Made by a program: the position numbers and the translations under genes
Assembly: GCA_963781775.1 (NCBI GenBank)
Contig: CAWAHE010000019.1
Span: 62,001 to 126,000 of the forward strand
Reading direction: 5' to 3'
Length of the DNA: 64,000 nucleotides
Source: CAVSRC01 sp963781775
GTDB taxonomy: Bacteria > Pseudomonadota > Alphaproteobacteria > Rhizobiales > Kaistiaceae
Shown: positions 1 through 8,327 of the stretch, piece by piece
Layout: each line of letters starts with the position of its first letter
How positions within the stretch are numbered: position 1 is the first letter of the stretch
Notes under the pieces: generated by a model
The model's database searches: none
The model's input: the letters and a program-made list of their open reading frames with translations, nothing else
What the model was told of the DNA's origin: nothing

Positions 1-2963
1 GCGCGCAGCCGGCCGTTCTCGAGGGCGACGGCCAGCCAATGGTGCTTGCGCAGAAGGCGCGCTGAAACGATGCGCGATTCCTGCTCGGGTGTGCGGAAGA
101 GCCATTCGCCGGTGCTGGGGTCGCGTAGGGCCGCAACGTTGTCGAAGAGCATGAGTTCGGCGGATTCGATCCGTGAGGCGTCTGGGGGCGGTGCGTCGGG
201 CTCGGCCTCGGGCGGCAGGGCGGTGTCGTCGATCAATGCGCCGATCGTGGGCTTCTGCGTGCCCGCCACCCATGTCACCCGCATGTCGGTGCCGTCGAAG
301 GTGACGGCGCTGGCCGTGCAGCGGATGCTGCCCTGGCGAACGGCGCGGCCGACGTTGATCAGCGCGATGATCTCGGAGAGCACGTCCTCGTCGTCCGCGG
401 GCGACAGGACTGCCAGCCCCGTTCGTTCGCCTTTTGCGATCGACCACCGTTCGAGGTAGCCGAGCTTGCCGTCGGAGGTGGTCGCATAGATCGTGTCGTT
501 GTCGGCGGCGACGCAGATCGTTTCCGCCGCGCCGTTCATCTTCAATTTCGCGACCGGTTGCCCTCCCGCATCGGAAACGAGGTCGCGAATCTCGATGCCT
601 TCGCGATCGGTCATCAACAGCCGGTTGCCGGCAACGCTCCAGTCCGGGCGTTTGTCTGAATTGGCGACGGGCGTGACGGTGCGCTTGGCAAGATCGACCA
701 GCGAGAAGCCGGTCTCTTCCTCGACAAGCATGCGGCCGTCGGCGATGGTCTCCGTTTCGTTGAGCAAGCGTCCGGCAAAGATCGTCGTTCCGGCGAACGG
801 GTCGATGATCTCCGCTTTGAACGGCGCTGACATCATGGACTCGCCCTTGCGCACCAGGACGAGGTCGTGCCCGAGCGGCTGGATCGTCCCGTAGCCGGTC
901 GGGCCGGTTCCGGTGATCTCCGCCTCCCACACCGGCTTCGCTTCCTGCCCGTTCGTGTGCACGATCCGGCCGAACGTGCGCCGGAAAATGCCTTCGCCGC
1001 CGAGCTCGGCCTCGACCAGCGCAACCGCTTCGTCGTTCACGAAACCCGCGAACGACATGAACATCTTCCGGCCGCCGCTGGGGGCAACGAGAATGCCCTT
1101 CGGCTGGTTGTCGAGGCGCACCACGGTGGACGGGCCGAACTGGCGGATGCCGATCACGGTGTTGCGCTCCGGGAAGAACAGACCTTCGTCCACTTTGTCG
1201 GCGAACTGGTGGAGGAGGGCGATCTGCTCACCATCCGGCACATGGCGCGACACGACCTTGTTGTCCTCCATCATGATGGCGGTGTCGGCGGTGAAGCCGA
1301 TCACCCGGCAGATGTCGCAGTCGAGGGTTGTCTTCCCGTCGTTGGCGAGGTCGTGGATCGTGATCTTGCCGCCGCCGATGTCGGATTCGATCGCGAAGCG
1401 GCCGTCCGGGCTCACGACGGAGGAGAAGCCGTGGGTCTCCAGCGTGACCGGCGGATCGTCCGTTCCGATGGTGAAGATCAAGGTCTTGCCGATGAGTCGC
1501 ACCGCGAGCCGGTTGCCATGGACGGCGAGGCCATCGATCAGCGAGGTCCCGGATTCATAGGTCCGTATCGGCTCGCGCGTCTTGCGGTCGAGTTGCAGCA
1601 CTTTGCCGCCGTTTGCCGTCGCGAAGATCGCCGCATCGCTGACCGCAAGGTGATCGCAGCCGAGCGTTCCGATCGATTGCCGCCAGTCGACGATCGGAGC
1701 GCCGCTGCCGGCGGGCGGCAGGGTGAGCTGCATCAGCTCGTCGTTGACGCAGGCGAGCAGCGTGTTGGCGTCCAGGGCCAGCACGGCATTGACGTTGGCG
1801 ATCCGGTCCGAGAGGCCGTTGGTGTCGATCTCGTCCCAGGCGCGTGCCGCGACGCGATAGCGCATCTCGCCATTCAGGCTCGGCACGAAGACCGCGTCCT
1901 CGTCCGGCGTGACGCTCGGCTCGCGAGACTGCGGATCGAACTCGGTCGCGTAACTGACGCCGCGGCTGGGCGACCAGATGCGTACGTTGCCGCCGTCGTT
2001 CCAGCTCAGGTACTGGCCGTCGCTGAGCGGGGTCGTGAAGGTCTTGAAGGCATAAGTGCCGCCCTGGATGTCGAGATCGACGGGCGCGCCGCCGTTCATG
2101 TAGGCGGCGTAGAGCGTCGAATATGCCTGCGGGATGAAGGGCAGCGAGCCGTCGTCAGGCAGGCTCGCCCGCGCCAGGCGCACCGCATCGTCGATATCGC
2201 CGGCGGTGAGCCGTACCTTGGCGCGCTCGGCGGTGCTGACGGCCGCCACCGTGCGGCGATCGCTTTCGGCGCGGGCCCGCGCCTGCGCCAGTTCCTCGCG
2301 TTCGCGCCGATCGGTCTCGAATTTCCAGCCGACGCCGGCCGCGACTACCGCGACCGCGCAGGCCGCGCCGACGACCGCCGCCTGAAACCGACGCCGTCGC
2401 TGAAGGTCGCGCCGCACCAATGCGTCGTAGCGCACGCCGAGCAGCCCGGCGACCAGCTTGGCGAGGGCGCGGGTCTTTCCGTCGCCGGTCGGCCGTGCGT
2501 CGGCGGCGAGCGGCTCGATGGGCGCTCCGTCGTCACCGGCCAAGGCGCCGCGGAGCGCCGCCGGAAGACACTCCTGAGTCGGGTCGTCGGCATTGGGCTC
2601 GCCGTCAGCGATGAGGGTCAGGATGCGCCCGCGTTGGCCACGTCGGCGGTTCAGCTCGGCAAACTCGCGAATCTCGCGCTCGACGTAAGCCGATTTCGCC
2701 GATGCCGGTGAGGCGACGACGATCAGGTGTTGCGAGGTTTCCAGCGCCTTGCGGATCGTCGTGGCGAGGTCGTCGGCAGCGGCAGCCTCGTCACGATCGC
2801 GAAAGAACGTGCCGAGCCTGCGTTCTTGTCCGGCGCCGGCGAGGTCGCGCGGAACGCGATAGGCCTCGAGTTTGCGGATCAGCCACCGCGCCCAGCGCTG
2901 GTCCTTGTGGCTGTAGCTGATGAATGCCCGATAGGTGAATGTCGTCGCATCGCTGTCTGCCAT
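1..2963 (-). CDS. TIR domain / membrane anchor / beta-propeller protein (C-terminus outside window)
   Basis: The reading frame stays open from the ATG at 2963 down to base 1, at least 987 residues, so the C-terminus lies outside the window. Residues about 8-150 form a TIR domain: it begins FTYRAFISYSHKDQRWARWL, and SAYVERE places Glu97 where TIR NADases carry their catalytic glutamate (S-x-W/Y-C/V-x-x-E). A single hydrophobic segment follows at about 192-211 after an Arg-rich stretch. The rest is low-similarity repeats rich in Gly-Asp and Asp-Gly turns, consistent with a WD40-like beta-propeller, so the architecture is cytoplasmic TIR, membrane anchor, sensor-like propeller. Bacterial TIR proteins either hydrolyse NAD in defence or act as scaffolds; which applies here is inference. 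The gene is divergent from cyoA, with 162 bp between the two start codons. TIR assignment is firm; propeller type and function are uncertain. Confidence 0.8.
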   Translation of the reverse strand, partial: MADSDATTFTYRAFISYSHKDQRWARWLIRKLEAYRVPRDLAGAGQERRLGTFFRDRDEAAAADDLATTIRKALETSQHLIVVASPASAKSAYVEREIREFAELNRRRGQRGRILTLIADGEPNADDPTQECLPAALRGALAGDDGAPIEPLAADARPTGDGKTRALAKLVAGLLGVRYDALVRRDLQRRRRFQAAVVGAACAVAVVAAGVGWKFETDRREREELAQARARAESDRRTVAAVSTAERAKVRLTAGDIDDAVRLARASLPDDGSLPFIPQAYSTLYAAYMNGGAPVDLDIQGGTYAFKTFTTPLSDGQYLSWNDGGNVRIWSPSRGVSYATEFDPQSREPSVTPDEDAVFVPSLNGEMRYRVAARAWDEIDTNGLSDRIANVNAVLALDANTLLACVNDELMQLTLPPAGSGAPIVDWRQSIGTLGCDHLAVSDAAIFATANGGKVLQLDRKTREPIRTYESGTSLIDGLAVHGNRLAVRLIGKTLIFTIGTDDPPVTLETHGFSSVVSPDGRFAIESDIGGGKITIHDLANDGKTTLDCDICRVIGFTADTAIMMEDNKVVSRHVPDGEQIALLHQFADKVDEGLFFPERNTVIGIRQFGPSTVVRLDNQPKGILVAPSGGRKMFMSFAGFVNDEAVALVEAELGGEGIFRRTFGRIVHTNGQEAKPVWEAEITGTGPTGYGTIQPLGHDLVLVRKGESMMSAPFKAEIIDPFAGTTIFAGRLLNETETIADGRMLVEEETGFSLVDLAKRTVTPVANSDKRPDWSVAGNRLLMTDREGIEIRDLVSDAGGQPVAKLKMNGAAETICVAADNDTIYATTSDGKLGYLERWSIAKGERTGLAVLSPADDEDVLSEIIALINVGRAVRQGSIRCTASAVTFDGTDMRVTWVAGTQKPTIGALIDDTALPPEAEPDAPPPDASRIESAELMLFDNVAALRDPSTGEWLFRTPEQESRIVSARLLRKHHWLAVALENGRLR

Positions 2964-3074
2964 CGTCTCCAGCCACTAGCCATCCCGGACAGGAGTTTGG
3001 AGACATGAAGGCCGAGGGTAAAGGTCGGCGTTCGCGCAATTTCGCCTGTGAATCGTGGACCGATCGCGCCAAGG

Positions 3075-3103
3075 TTGGCGCTGAGGGGAAGTAGCACTAT
3101 TAA
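3075..3103 (+). promoter_or_regulatory. Probable promoter of the cyo operon
   Basis: TTGGCG (3075-3080) and TATTAA (3098-3103) are separated by exactly 17 bases, a good sigma-70 type match. The predicted start of transcription near 3110 lies downstream of the possible CyoA start at 3048 and upstream of the ATG at 3126, which supports the shorter protein. Confidence 0.5.
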
Positions 3104-3125
3104 GGTTGTTCACGGCGGCGGAACG

Positions 3126-4013
3126 ATGGCGGAACCGAGGACGTTCAAAGGTTTGCTTGTACTGGTGCTTGCCGCGGCGTTGTTGCCGTTGCTGAGTGGT
3201 TGCACGCTTGCCGATTTCCCGATTCTCGCTCCCGGCGGCCCGGTCACGCTCGCCGAGCGCAACACGCTGCTCCGTGCGATCGCGATCATGATGATCGTGG
3301 TGATTCCGGTCTTCGTGATGGCCGGATTGTTCAGCTGGCGTTACCGCGCCTCCAATACCAAAGCCAACTACCAGCCCAACTGGATGTCCAACGCGGTCGA
3401 TGCGGTGGTGTGGATCGTGCCGGCGCTCATCGTTGCTTCGCTGGGCATCCACCTGTGGATCTACACGCACAGGCTGGACCCCTATAAGCCGCTCGATGCC
3501 GCGGCGACACCGCTTGAGGTTCAGGTCGTCGCTCAGGATTGGAAGTGGCTGTTCATCTATCCGGAGCAGGGGATCGCCGCAGTCAACGAACTGGCGTTCC
3601 CGAGCGGTGCGCCGCTCAGCCTGAAGATCACGTCCGACACGGTGATGAACGCCTTCTCGATTCCCGCGCTCGGCGGCCAGATCTACGCGATGGCGGGGAT
3701 GCAGTCGCAACTCAATCTGCTCGCCGACGCGCCGGGCACGTTTCGCGGCCGCAATACCCAATATAGTGGCGCCGGTTTTGCCGATCAGCATTTTGAGGCG
3801 GTCGCCATGACCCAACCGGATTTCGACGCCTGGGTTGCGAAGGTTCGCGCCGAGGGCAGCACCCTCGACGCGACCGCCTATGCCGCGCTCGCCAAGCCGA
3901 GCCGCAAGCAGCCAGTGACCTATTACGCCACGGTCGAGCCGGGTCTCTTCGACAATATCATCGCCAAATACGATGGCGCCATGAGCGGCCATGCGGCGAT
4001 GGCTGGCAAGTAG
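3126..4013 (+). CDS. cyoA: Cytochrome bo3-type ubiquinol oxidase subunit II
   Basis: Subunit II of a haem-copper quinol oxidase in the cytoplasmic membrane. The N-terminus is a lipoprotein signal ending LLSGC, so the mature protein should begin at a lipidated Cys. Two membrane segments follow (about residues 55-77 and 98-118), then a periplasmic cupredoxin domain containing the CyoA-type stretch YAMAGMQSQLNLLADAPG. The CuA-ligand cluster of cytochrome c oxidases is absent, which marks a quinol rather than cytochrome c enzyme. The C-terminal region matches the COX aromatic-rich extension. The ATG at 3126 is chosen over an upstream in-frame start because it follows the predicted promoter and begins the signal peptide. 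It is the first gene of cyoABCD, 11 bp before cyoB. The length of 295 residues is near the family norm. Confidence 0.93.
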   Translation: MAEPRTFKGLLVLVLAAALLPLLSGCTLADFPILAPGGPVTLAERNTLLRAIAIMMIVVIPVFVMAGLFSWRYRASNTKANYQPNWMSNAVDAVVWIVPALIVASLGIHLWIYTHRLDPYKPLDAAATPLEVQVVAQDWKWLFIYPEQGIAAVNELAFPSGAPLSLKITSDTVMNAFSIPALGGQIYAMAGMQSQLNLLADAPGTFRGRNTQYSGAGFADQHFEAVAMTQPDFDAWVAKVRAEGSTLDATAYAALAKPSRKQPVTYYATVEPGLFDNIIAKYDGAMSGHAAMAGK

Positions 4014-4024
4014 GGCGGGGATTC

Positions 4025-6055
4025 ATGTTCGGACGGCTGACCTTCGATGCATTGCCGCTCTATAGCGCCGTCGCCTTCACCGGAGCCGCGATCACCGTGC
4101 TCGGCGCCCTGGCGGTGGTTGCGGCGATCACGTGGTTCGGGTCGTGGCGTACGTTGTGGACCGAATGGCTGACCAGCGTCGATCACAAGCGCATCGGCAT
4201 CATGTATGTGACGCTGGCGCTGATCATGCTGCTCCGCGGTTTCGTCGATGCCCTCATGATGCGCGCCCAGCAGGCGATCGCGCTCAACTCCGACGGCTAC
4301 CTGCCGCCCGGACATTTCGACCAGATCTTCTCCTCGCATGGCACCATCATGATCTTCTTCATGGCGATGCCGTTCCTGACCGGGTTGATGAACATCGTCG
4401 TGCCGCAACAGATCGGCGCGCGCGACGTCGCCTTTCCGCATCTCAATGCTGTCAGCCTGTGGCTGACGGCCGCCGGCGCCGGGCTGGTGATGGTGTCGCT
4501 GGTGATCGGCAAATTCTCGACCGCCGGCTGGACCGGCTATCCGCCGTATTCGGGGATCGACTACAGCCCGGGCGTCGGCGTCGACTACTGGGTGTGGGCG
4601 GTGCTCATCTCCGGTATCGGCTCGACGCTGACCGGCATCAACTTCATCGTCACCATCCTGAAGAAGCGCGCGCCGGGCATGATTCTCATGCGAATGCCGC
4701 TGTTCGCGTGGACGTCGCTGTGCACGGCGGTGCTGATGGCCTTCGCCTTCCCCGGCGTCACCGTCGTTGCCTCGCTGCTCGAACTCGACCGCCTGTTCGG
4801 CATGCACTTCTTCACCAATGGCGACGGCGGCAACATGATGAACTATGCCAACCTCCTGTGGATCTGGGGCCACCCCGAGGTCTACATCCTCATTCTGCCG
4901 GCCTTCGGAGTCTACTCCCACATCGTGTCGACCTTCGCCGAGCGCCGGCTGTTCGGCTACACCTCGCTGGTCTACGCCACCTGCGCCATCTGCATCCTGT
5001 CCTTCACCGTCTGGCTGCACCACTTCTTCACGATGGGGTCGAGCGCCAACGTCAATTCCGCGTTCGGCATCGCCACCATGATCATCGCCGTGCCGACCGG
5101 GGTGAAGGTCTTCGACTGGCTGTTCACGATGTATCGCGGGCGCATCCGCTTCCACGTGTCCATGATGTACACGATCGCGTTCATCGTCACCTTCGTCATC
5201 GGCGGCGTCACGGGCGTGCTGCTCGCGCTGCCGCCGGCCGACTACCTGATGCACAATTCGACCTTCCTGATCGCACACTTCCACAACATGCTGATCCCCG
5301 GCGCGCTCTTCGGATTTTTCGCCGGGATGAATTTCTGGTTTCCCAAGGCGTTCGGCTTTCGTCTCGACGAGCGCTGGGGCAAGCGCTCGTTCTGGTGCTG
5401 GGTGATCGGCTTCTACCTCGCCTTCATGCCGCTCTACGTGCTCGGCTTCATGGGCATGCCGCGGCGAATGGAGCACTACGACACCGCCGCCTGGCAGCCG
5501 TGGCTGATCGTTGCCGCCCTCGGCGCGGTCTTTGTCCTGTTCGGCCTGGCCTTCATGGTCGTGCAGATCGTCGTCAGCTTCCAGCGTCGGGCGGAACTGA
5601 AAGACTGGACCGGCGACCCGTGGAATGGACGCACGCTCGAGTGGCTGACGTCGTCGCCGCCGGCGCCCTACAATTTCGCTGTCCTGCCCGAGGTGCGCGA
5701 TCTCGACGCCTTCTGGGACATGAAGGAGCGCGGCGTCGCCTATCGGCGGCCGGCGCGCTACGAGGACATACCGCTGCCGAACAACAGCGCGTTCGGCATC
5801 TCGCTCGGCCTCGTCGTCGGCGTACTTGGCTTTGCGATGACCTGGTACATCTGGTGGCTGGCAGTCGTCAGCGCCGTCGCGGCCGTGATCCTGATCGTCA
5901 TCCGCAGCAGCAACGATGACACCGATCACATCATGCCGGCCGCCGAAGTCGAACGGATCGAGACGCGGCGGTACGAGGAGATGGCGCGGGCGCCGATGTC
6001 GGGCGAGGGTGCTGTCGCGGTGCCGGGCGCGGCGGTGCCGGGGATCGCGACATGA
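4025..6055 (+). CDS. cyoB: Cytochrome bo3-type ubiquinol oxidase subunit I
   Basis: Catalytic subunit that reduces O2 to water and pumps protons, using electrons from ubiquinol. It has 676 residues and about 15 membrane helices. Key residues are visible: WGHPEVY at 281-287 contains the CuB ligand His283, the proton-channel Glu285 and the cross-linked Tyr287; WLHH at 330-333 gives the other two CuB ligands; AHFH at 417-420 gives the haem ligands His418 and His420. These sit one residue before their E. coli CyoB counterparts. The reading frame is intact, and its last four bases overlap cyoC (ATGA), so translation is probably coupled. The long open frames on the opposite strand are codon-bias shadows. 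Confidence 0.96.
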   Translation: MFGRLTFDALPLYSAVAFTGAAITVLGALAVVAAITWFGSWRTLWTEWLTSVDHKRIGIMYVTLALIMLLRGFVDALMMRAQQAIALNSDGYLPPGHFDQIFSSHGTIMIFFMAMPFLTGLMNIVVPQQIGARDVAFPHLNAVSLWLTAAGAGLVMVSLVIGKFSTAGWTGYPPYSGIDYSPGVGVDYWVWAVLISGIGSTLTGINFIVTILKKRAPGMILMRMPLFAWTSLCTAVLMAFAFPGVTVVASLLELDRLFGMHFFTNGDGGNMMNYANLLWIWGHPEVYILILPAFGVYSHIVSTFAERRLFGYTSLVYATCAICILSFTVWLHHFFTMGSSANVNSAFGIATMIIAVPTGVKVFDWLFTMYRGRIRFHVSMMYTIAFIVTFVIGGVTGVLLALPPADYLMHNSTFLIAHFHNMLIPGALFGFFAGMNFWFPKAFGFRLDERWGKRSFWCWVIGFYLAFMPLYVLGFMGMPRRMEHYDTAAWQPWLIVAALGAVFVLFGLAFMVVQIVVSFQRRAELKDWTGDPWNGRTLEWLTSSPPAPYNFAVLPEVRDLDAFWDMKERGVAYRRPARYEDIPLPNNSAFGISLGLVVGVLGFAMTWYIWWLAVVSAVAAVILIVIRSSNDDTDHIMPAAEVERIETRRYEEMARAPMSGEGAVAVPGAAVPGIAT

Positions 6056-6666
6056 GCGCGGTCGCCGACACGCCGCGCGAGCCTCCGGTCGAAGCCGCGA
6101 AAAACGAGAAGACCGAGGAGAAGGCGTTCGGCTTCTGGATCTATCTGATGACCGATGCGGTCATCTTCGCGCTGCTCTTCGCCACCTATGTGGTGATGAC
6201 GGTCGGCACTGCCGGCGGACCTTCGGCCAAGGATCTGTTCAGCCTCCCGCATACCTTTGGCGAAACCCTGCTTCTGCTTTTTTCCAGCACCACGTTCGGC
6301 TTTGCCAGCGTCGCCGTGTTCGCGCGCGACAAGCGGGCGACGATCGGCTGGCTGCTGCTCACCGTCGTTCTCGGCATCGGCTTTGTTGCGATGGAGATTC
6401 AGGAATTCGCCGGGCTGATCGGGCAGGGCGCCGGACCGGACCGCAGCGGCTTTCTGTCGGCCTTCTTCACGCTGGTCGGCACCCACGGCGTGCATGTCAG
6501 CATCGGCATGCTCTGCATTCTGGTGATGGTCGGCCAGATTCTCTTCAAGGGCCTCACCGGCCCCGTGACCTCGCGCCTCTATCGGCTCAGCCTGTTCTGG
6601 CACTTCCTCGACATCGTCTGGATCGGCATCTTTTCGGTCGTCTATCTTCCCGGAGTCCTGCAATGA
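6052..6666 (+). CDS. cyoC: Cytochrome bo3-type ubiquinol oxidase subunit III
   Basis: Subunit III of the quinol oxidase, an integral membrane protein needed for assembly and stability of the complex. It has 204 residues with five predicted membrane helices after a charged N-terminus. The first helix FGFWIYLMTDAVIFALLFAT and the later GTHGVHVSIGM and FWHFLDIVWI segments are typical of the CyoC/CoxC family. It starts in the ATGA overlap with cyoB and ends in an ATGA overlap with cyoD. Confidence 0.94.
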   Translation: MSAVADTPREPPVEAAKNEKTEEKAFGFWIYLMTDAVIFALLFATYVVMTVGTAGGPSAKDLFSLPHTFGETLLLLFSSTTFGFASVAVFARDKRATIGWLLLTVVLGIGFVAMEIQEFAGLIGQGAGPDRSGFLSAFFTLVGTHGVHVSIGMLCILVMVGQILFKGLTGPVTSRLYRLSLFWHFLDIVWIGIFSVVYLPGVLQ

Positions 6667-6977
6667 CGGACCTGCCCGCAAGCGAGGCGCCCGAGCGCCG
6701 GACATACCTGATCGGCCTTGTTCTGGCGCTGATCCTGACCGCGGTCCCCTTTGGTCTCGTCTCGCTCGGCTGGCTGCCGGCGGGGGCGACCCTGGTCGCG
6801 ATCCTGGTGGCGGGCCTCGCCCAGGTGCTGGTGCACCTGCGCTATTTCCTCCACCTCGATCTCAGGCGCACGCCGCGCGAGAACCTTCTGGCGCTTTGCT
6901 TTGCGGGGGTGCTGATCCTCATCATGGTCGGCGGCAGCCTGTGGATCATGATCGACCTGCGCTACCGCATGATGTGA
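6663..6977 (+). CDS. cyoD: Cytochrome bo3-type quinol oxidase subunit IV
   Basis: Small accessory subunit of 104 residues with three hydrophobic helices. The second helix carries the motif QVLVHLRYFLHLD, characteristic of CyoD, and the protein ends in a short charged tail. The ATG at 6663 overlaps the cyoC stop (CAATGA), so the four genes form one transcript. No cyoE (haem O synthase) follows; the next gene, aroG, is convergent. The 43 bp between the two stop codons contain a short GGCGGC/GCCGCC hairpin that may stop transcription from either side. Confidence 0.9.
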   Translation: MTDLPASEAPERRTYLIGLVLALILTAVPFGLVSLGWLPAGATLVAILVAGLAQVLVHLRYFLHLDLRRTPRENLLALCFAGVLILIMVGGSLWIMIDLRYRMM

Positions 6978-7020
6978 AGGGGCCGGCGGCGGCGACTGAA
7001 CGCCGCCAGGTGCTATCCCG

Positions 7021-8121
7021 CTAAGCGCTGGCGGCGACTTCGCTCCGTGCTGTTTGCGCCCGCACCGGCAACCGACGCTCCTGCGCCGCCATCGCGAGCC
7101 GTTCCAGCACCTCGACGGTGGTATCCCAGTCGATGCAGCCGTCGGTGATGCTCCGGCCGTAGATCAGCGGCTTGCCCGGCACCAGATCCTGGCGTCCGGC
7201 GGCGAGGTTGCTCTCGATCATCACGCCGACGATGCGCCGGTCGCCGCCCTCCACCTGGCCGGCGATATCCTCGATCACCATCGGCTGGTTCTCGGGCTTC
7301 TTGGCGCTGTTGGCATGGCTGGCGTCGATCATCACCACAGGGGCGAGGCCGGACTTTTCCAGTTCGATGCAGGCGGCGTCGACGCTCGCCGCATCGTAGT
7401 TCGGCGCATTGTTGCCACCGCGCAGGATGATGTGGCAGTCGCCGTTGCCCGCGGTCGAGGCGATCGCGGCGCGCCCGGTCTTGGTGACGGCGAGGAAATG
7501 ATGCGGCTCGGATGCCGCCTTCACCGCATCGACGGCGATCCTCACGTTGCCATCGGTGCCGTTCTTGAAGCCGACCGGGCAGGAGAGGCCGGACGCCAGT
7601 TCGCGGTGTACCTGGCTCTCCGTCGTGCGCGCACCGATGGCGCCCCACGCGACGAGGTCCGCGAGGTATTGCGGTGTCGTCATGTCGAGGAACTCGCAAC
7701 CGGCGGGCAGGCCGAGCTTGTTGATCTCGAGCAGCAGGCCGCGGGCGACGCGCAGCCCCTTGTCGATCTGAAACGAGCCGTCGAGGTCGGGGTCGTTGAT
7801 CAGCCCCTTCCAGCCGATGGTGGTGCGCGGCTTCTCGAAATAGACGCGCATGACGATTTCCAGCGAGCCGCGCAGCCGGTGGCGTACGTCGGCGAGGCGG
7901 GCGGCGTAGTCGAGCGCGGCGAGGGGATCGTGGACCGAGCAGGGGCCGACCACGACGGCGAGGCGATCGTCCTTGCCGGCAAGGATATCGTGGATGGCGC
8001 GCCGCCCGGCGGTCACCGCGCGGCTGGCGGCATCGGTGCGCGGGAACTCGCGCATCACCTCAGCCGGTGAACTCAATTCCTTGATTTCTCGGATACGCAA
8101 GTCGTCGGTCTCGTTTGTCAT
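7021..8121 (-). CDS. aroG: 3-deoxy-7-phosphoheptulonate (DAHP) synthase, class I
   Basis: First enzyme of the shikimate pathway, condensing phosphoenolpyruvate and erythrose 4-phosphate to DAHP in the cytoplasm. The 366-residue protein is of the E. coli AroFGH type: VVVGPCSVHD, the PEP-site RVYFEKPRTTIGWKG, GFKNGTDG, ILRGG and DASHANS are all present. Type I enzymes of this group are normally feedback-inhibited by an aromatic amino acid; which one cannot be told here. The ATG at 8121 is chosen because GGGA lies 8 bases upstream; an in-frame TTG at 8154 falls in the U-tract of the attenuator and is rejected. The gene stands alone behind a leader peptide and terminator, so its expression is probably governed by attenuation. 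Confidence 0.95.
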   Translation of the reverse strand: MTNETDDLRIREIKELSSPAEVMREFPRTDAASRAVTAGRRAIHDILAGKDDRLAVVVGPCSVHDPLAALDYAARLADVRHRLRGSLEIVMRVYFEKPRTTIGWKGLINDPDLDGSFQIDKGLRVARGLLLEINKLGLPAGCEFLDMTTPQYLADLVAWGAIGARTTESQVHRELASGLSCPVGFKNGTDGNVRIAVDAVKAASEPHHFLAVTKTGRAAIASTAGNGDCHIILRGGNNAPNYDAASVDAACIELEKSGLAPVVMIDASHANSAKKPENQPMVIEDIAGQVEGGDRRIVGVMIESNLAAGRQDLVPGKPLIYGRSITDGCIDWDTTVEVLERLAMAAQERRLPVRAQTARSEVAASA

Positions 8122-8156
8122 CTCGGCATTCCCTTGGTTTTCCGCCGGCGACAAAC

Positions 8157-8185
8157 AAAAAAGCCGCCAGTCGGTTCTGGCGGCT
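8157..8185 (-). terminator. Attenuator terminator in the aroG leader
   Basis: On the minus strand AGCCGCCAG (8185-8177) pairs perfectly with CTGGCGGCT (8170-8162) around a six-base loop and is followed by six T residues: a strong intrinsic terminator placed between the leader peptide and aroG. CTGGCGG inside the leader peptide gene (8240-8234) can instead pair with CCGCCAG of the first terminator arm (8183-8177), giving a mutually exclusive antiterminator. Confidence 0.88.
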
Positions 8186-8211
8186 CTCGGAACTTGTTTT
8201 GGTGTCGATCT

Positions 8212-8292
8212 TCAGACCAAACGCGCTCCTGCCTCCGCCAGTGTGAGCGGATAGCTAAACCAGAACGCATATACGGCGGTCGCGCGGATCAT
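8212..8292 (-). CDS. Aromatic leader peptide of aroG
   Basis: A 26-residue reading frame, MIRATAVYAFWFSYPL and on to the TGA at 8214-8212, lies between a good promoter and an intrinsic terminator upstream of aroG. Seven consecutive codons (residues 8-14) read Tyr-Ala-Phe-Trp-Phe-Ser-Tyr, so all three aromatic amino acids are sampled. This is the classic layout of a transcription attenuator: a ribosome stalled for lack of charged aromatic tRNA would leave CTGGCGG (8240-8234) free to form the antiterminator. An upstream CCGCC near 8280 could pair with the same segment when no ribosome stalls. The A of the ATG is exactly the predicted +1, so the mRNA may be leaderless, as described for trpL in Sinorhizobium meliloti. 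The peptide is too short for homology; function is inferred from layout. Confidence 0.85.
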   Translation of the reverse strand: MIRATAVYAFWFSYPLTLAEAGARLV

Positions 8293-8298
8293 GGGGCG

Positions 8299-8327
8299 GA
8301 TATAGGCGAGATCGGGGCCTGAGTCAC
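8299..8327 (-). promoter_or_regulatory. Promoter of the aroG leader
   Basis: Read on the minus strand, GTGACT (8327-8322) and TATATC (8304-8299) are separated by 17 bases. Counting the last base of the -10 box as -7 places +1 at 8292, the first base of the leader peptide ATG. The -35 box overlaps the stop codon of the upstream methyltransferase gene. Confidence 0.6.

Noticed and set aside
867..2711. 614-codon open frame on the plus strand opposite the TIR gene.
   Set aside because: Composition is Arg/Ala/Asp-rich without any domain; it is a codon-bias shadow of the real minus-strand gene.
3048..3125. Upstream in-frame start for CyoA.
   Set aside because: It precedes the predicted promoter and would place 26 residues before the lipoprotein signal.
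3923..5929. 668-codon open frame on the minus strand opposite cyoB.
   Set aside because: Low-complexity His/Asp/Arg/Gln translation, opposite a fully conserved essential-type gene; a shadow.
8122..8154. TTG start 33 bases upstream for AroG.
   Set aside because: It falls in the terminator U-tract and lacks a ribosome binding site; ATG 8121 has one.
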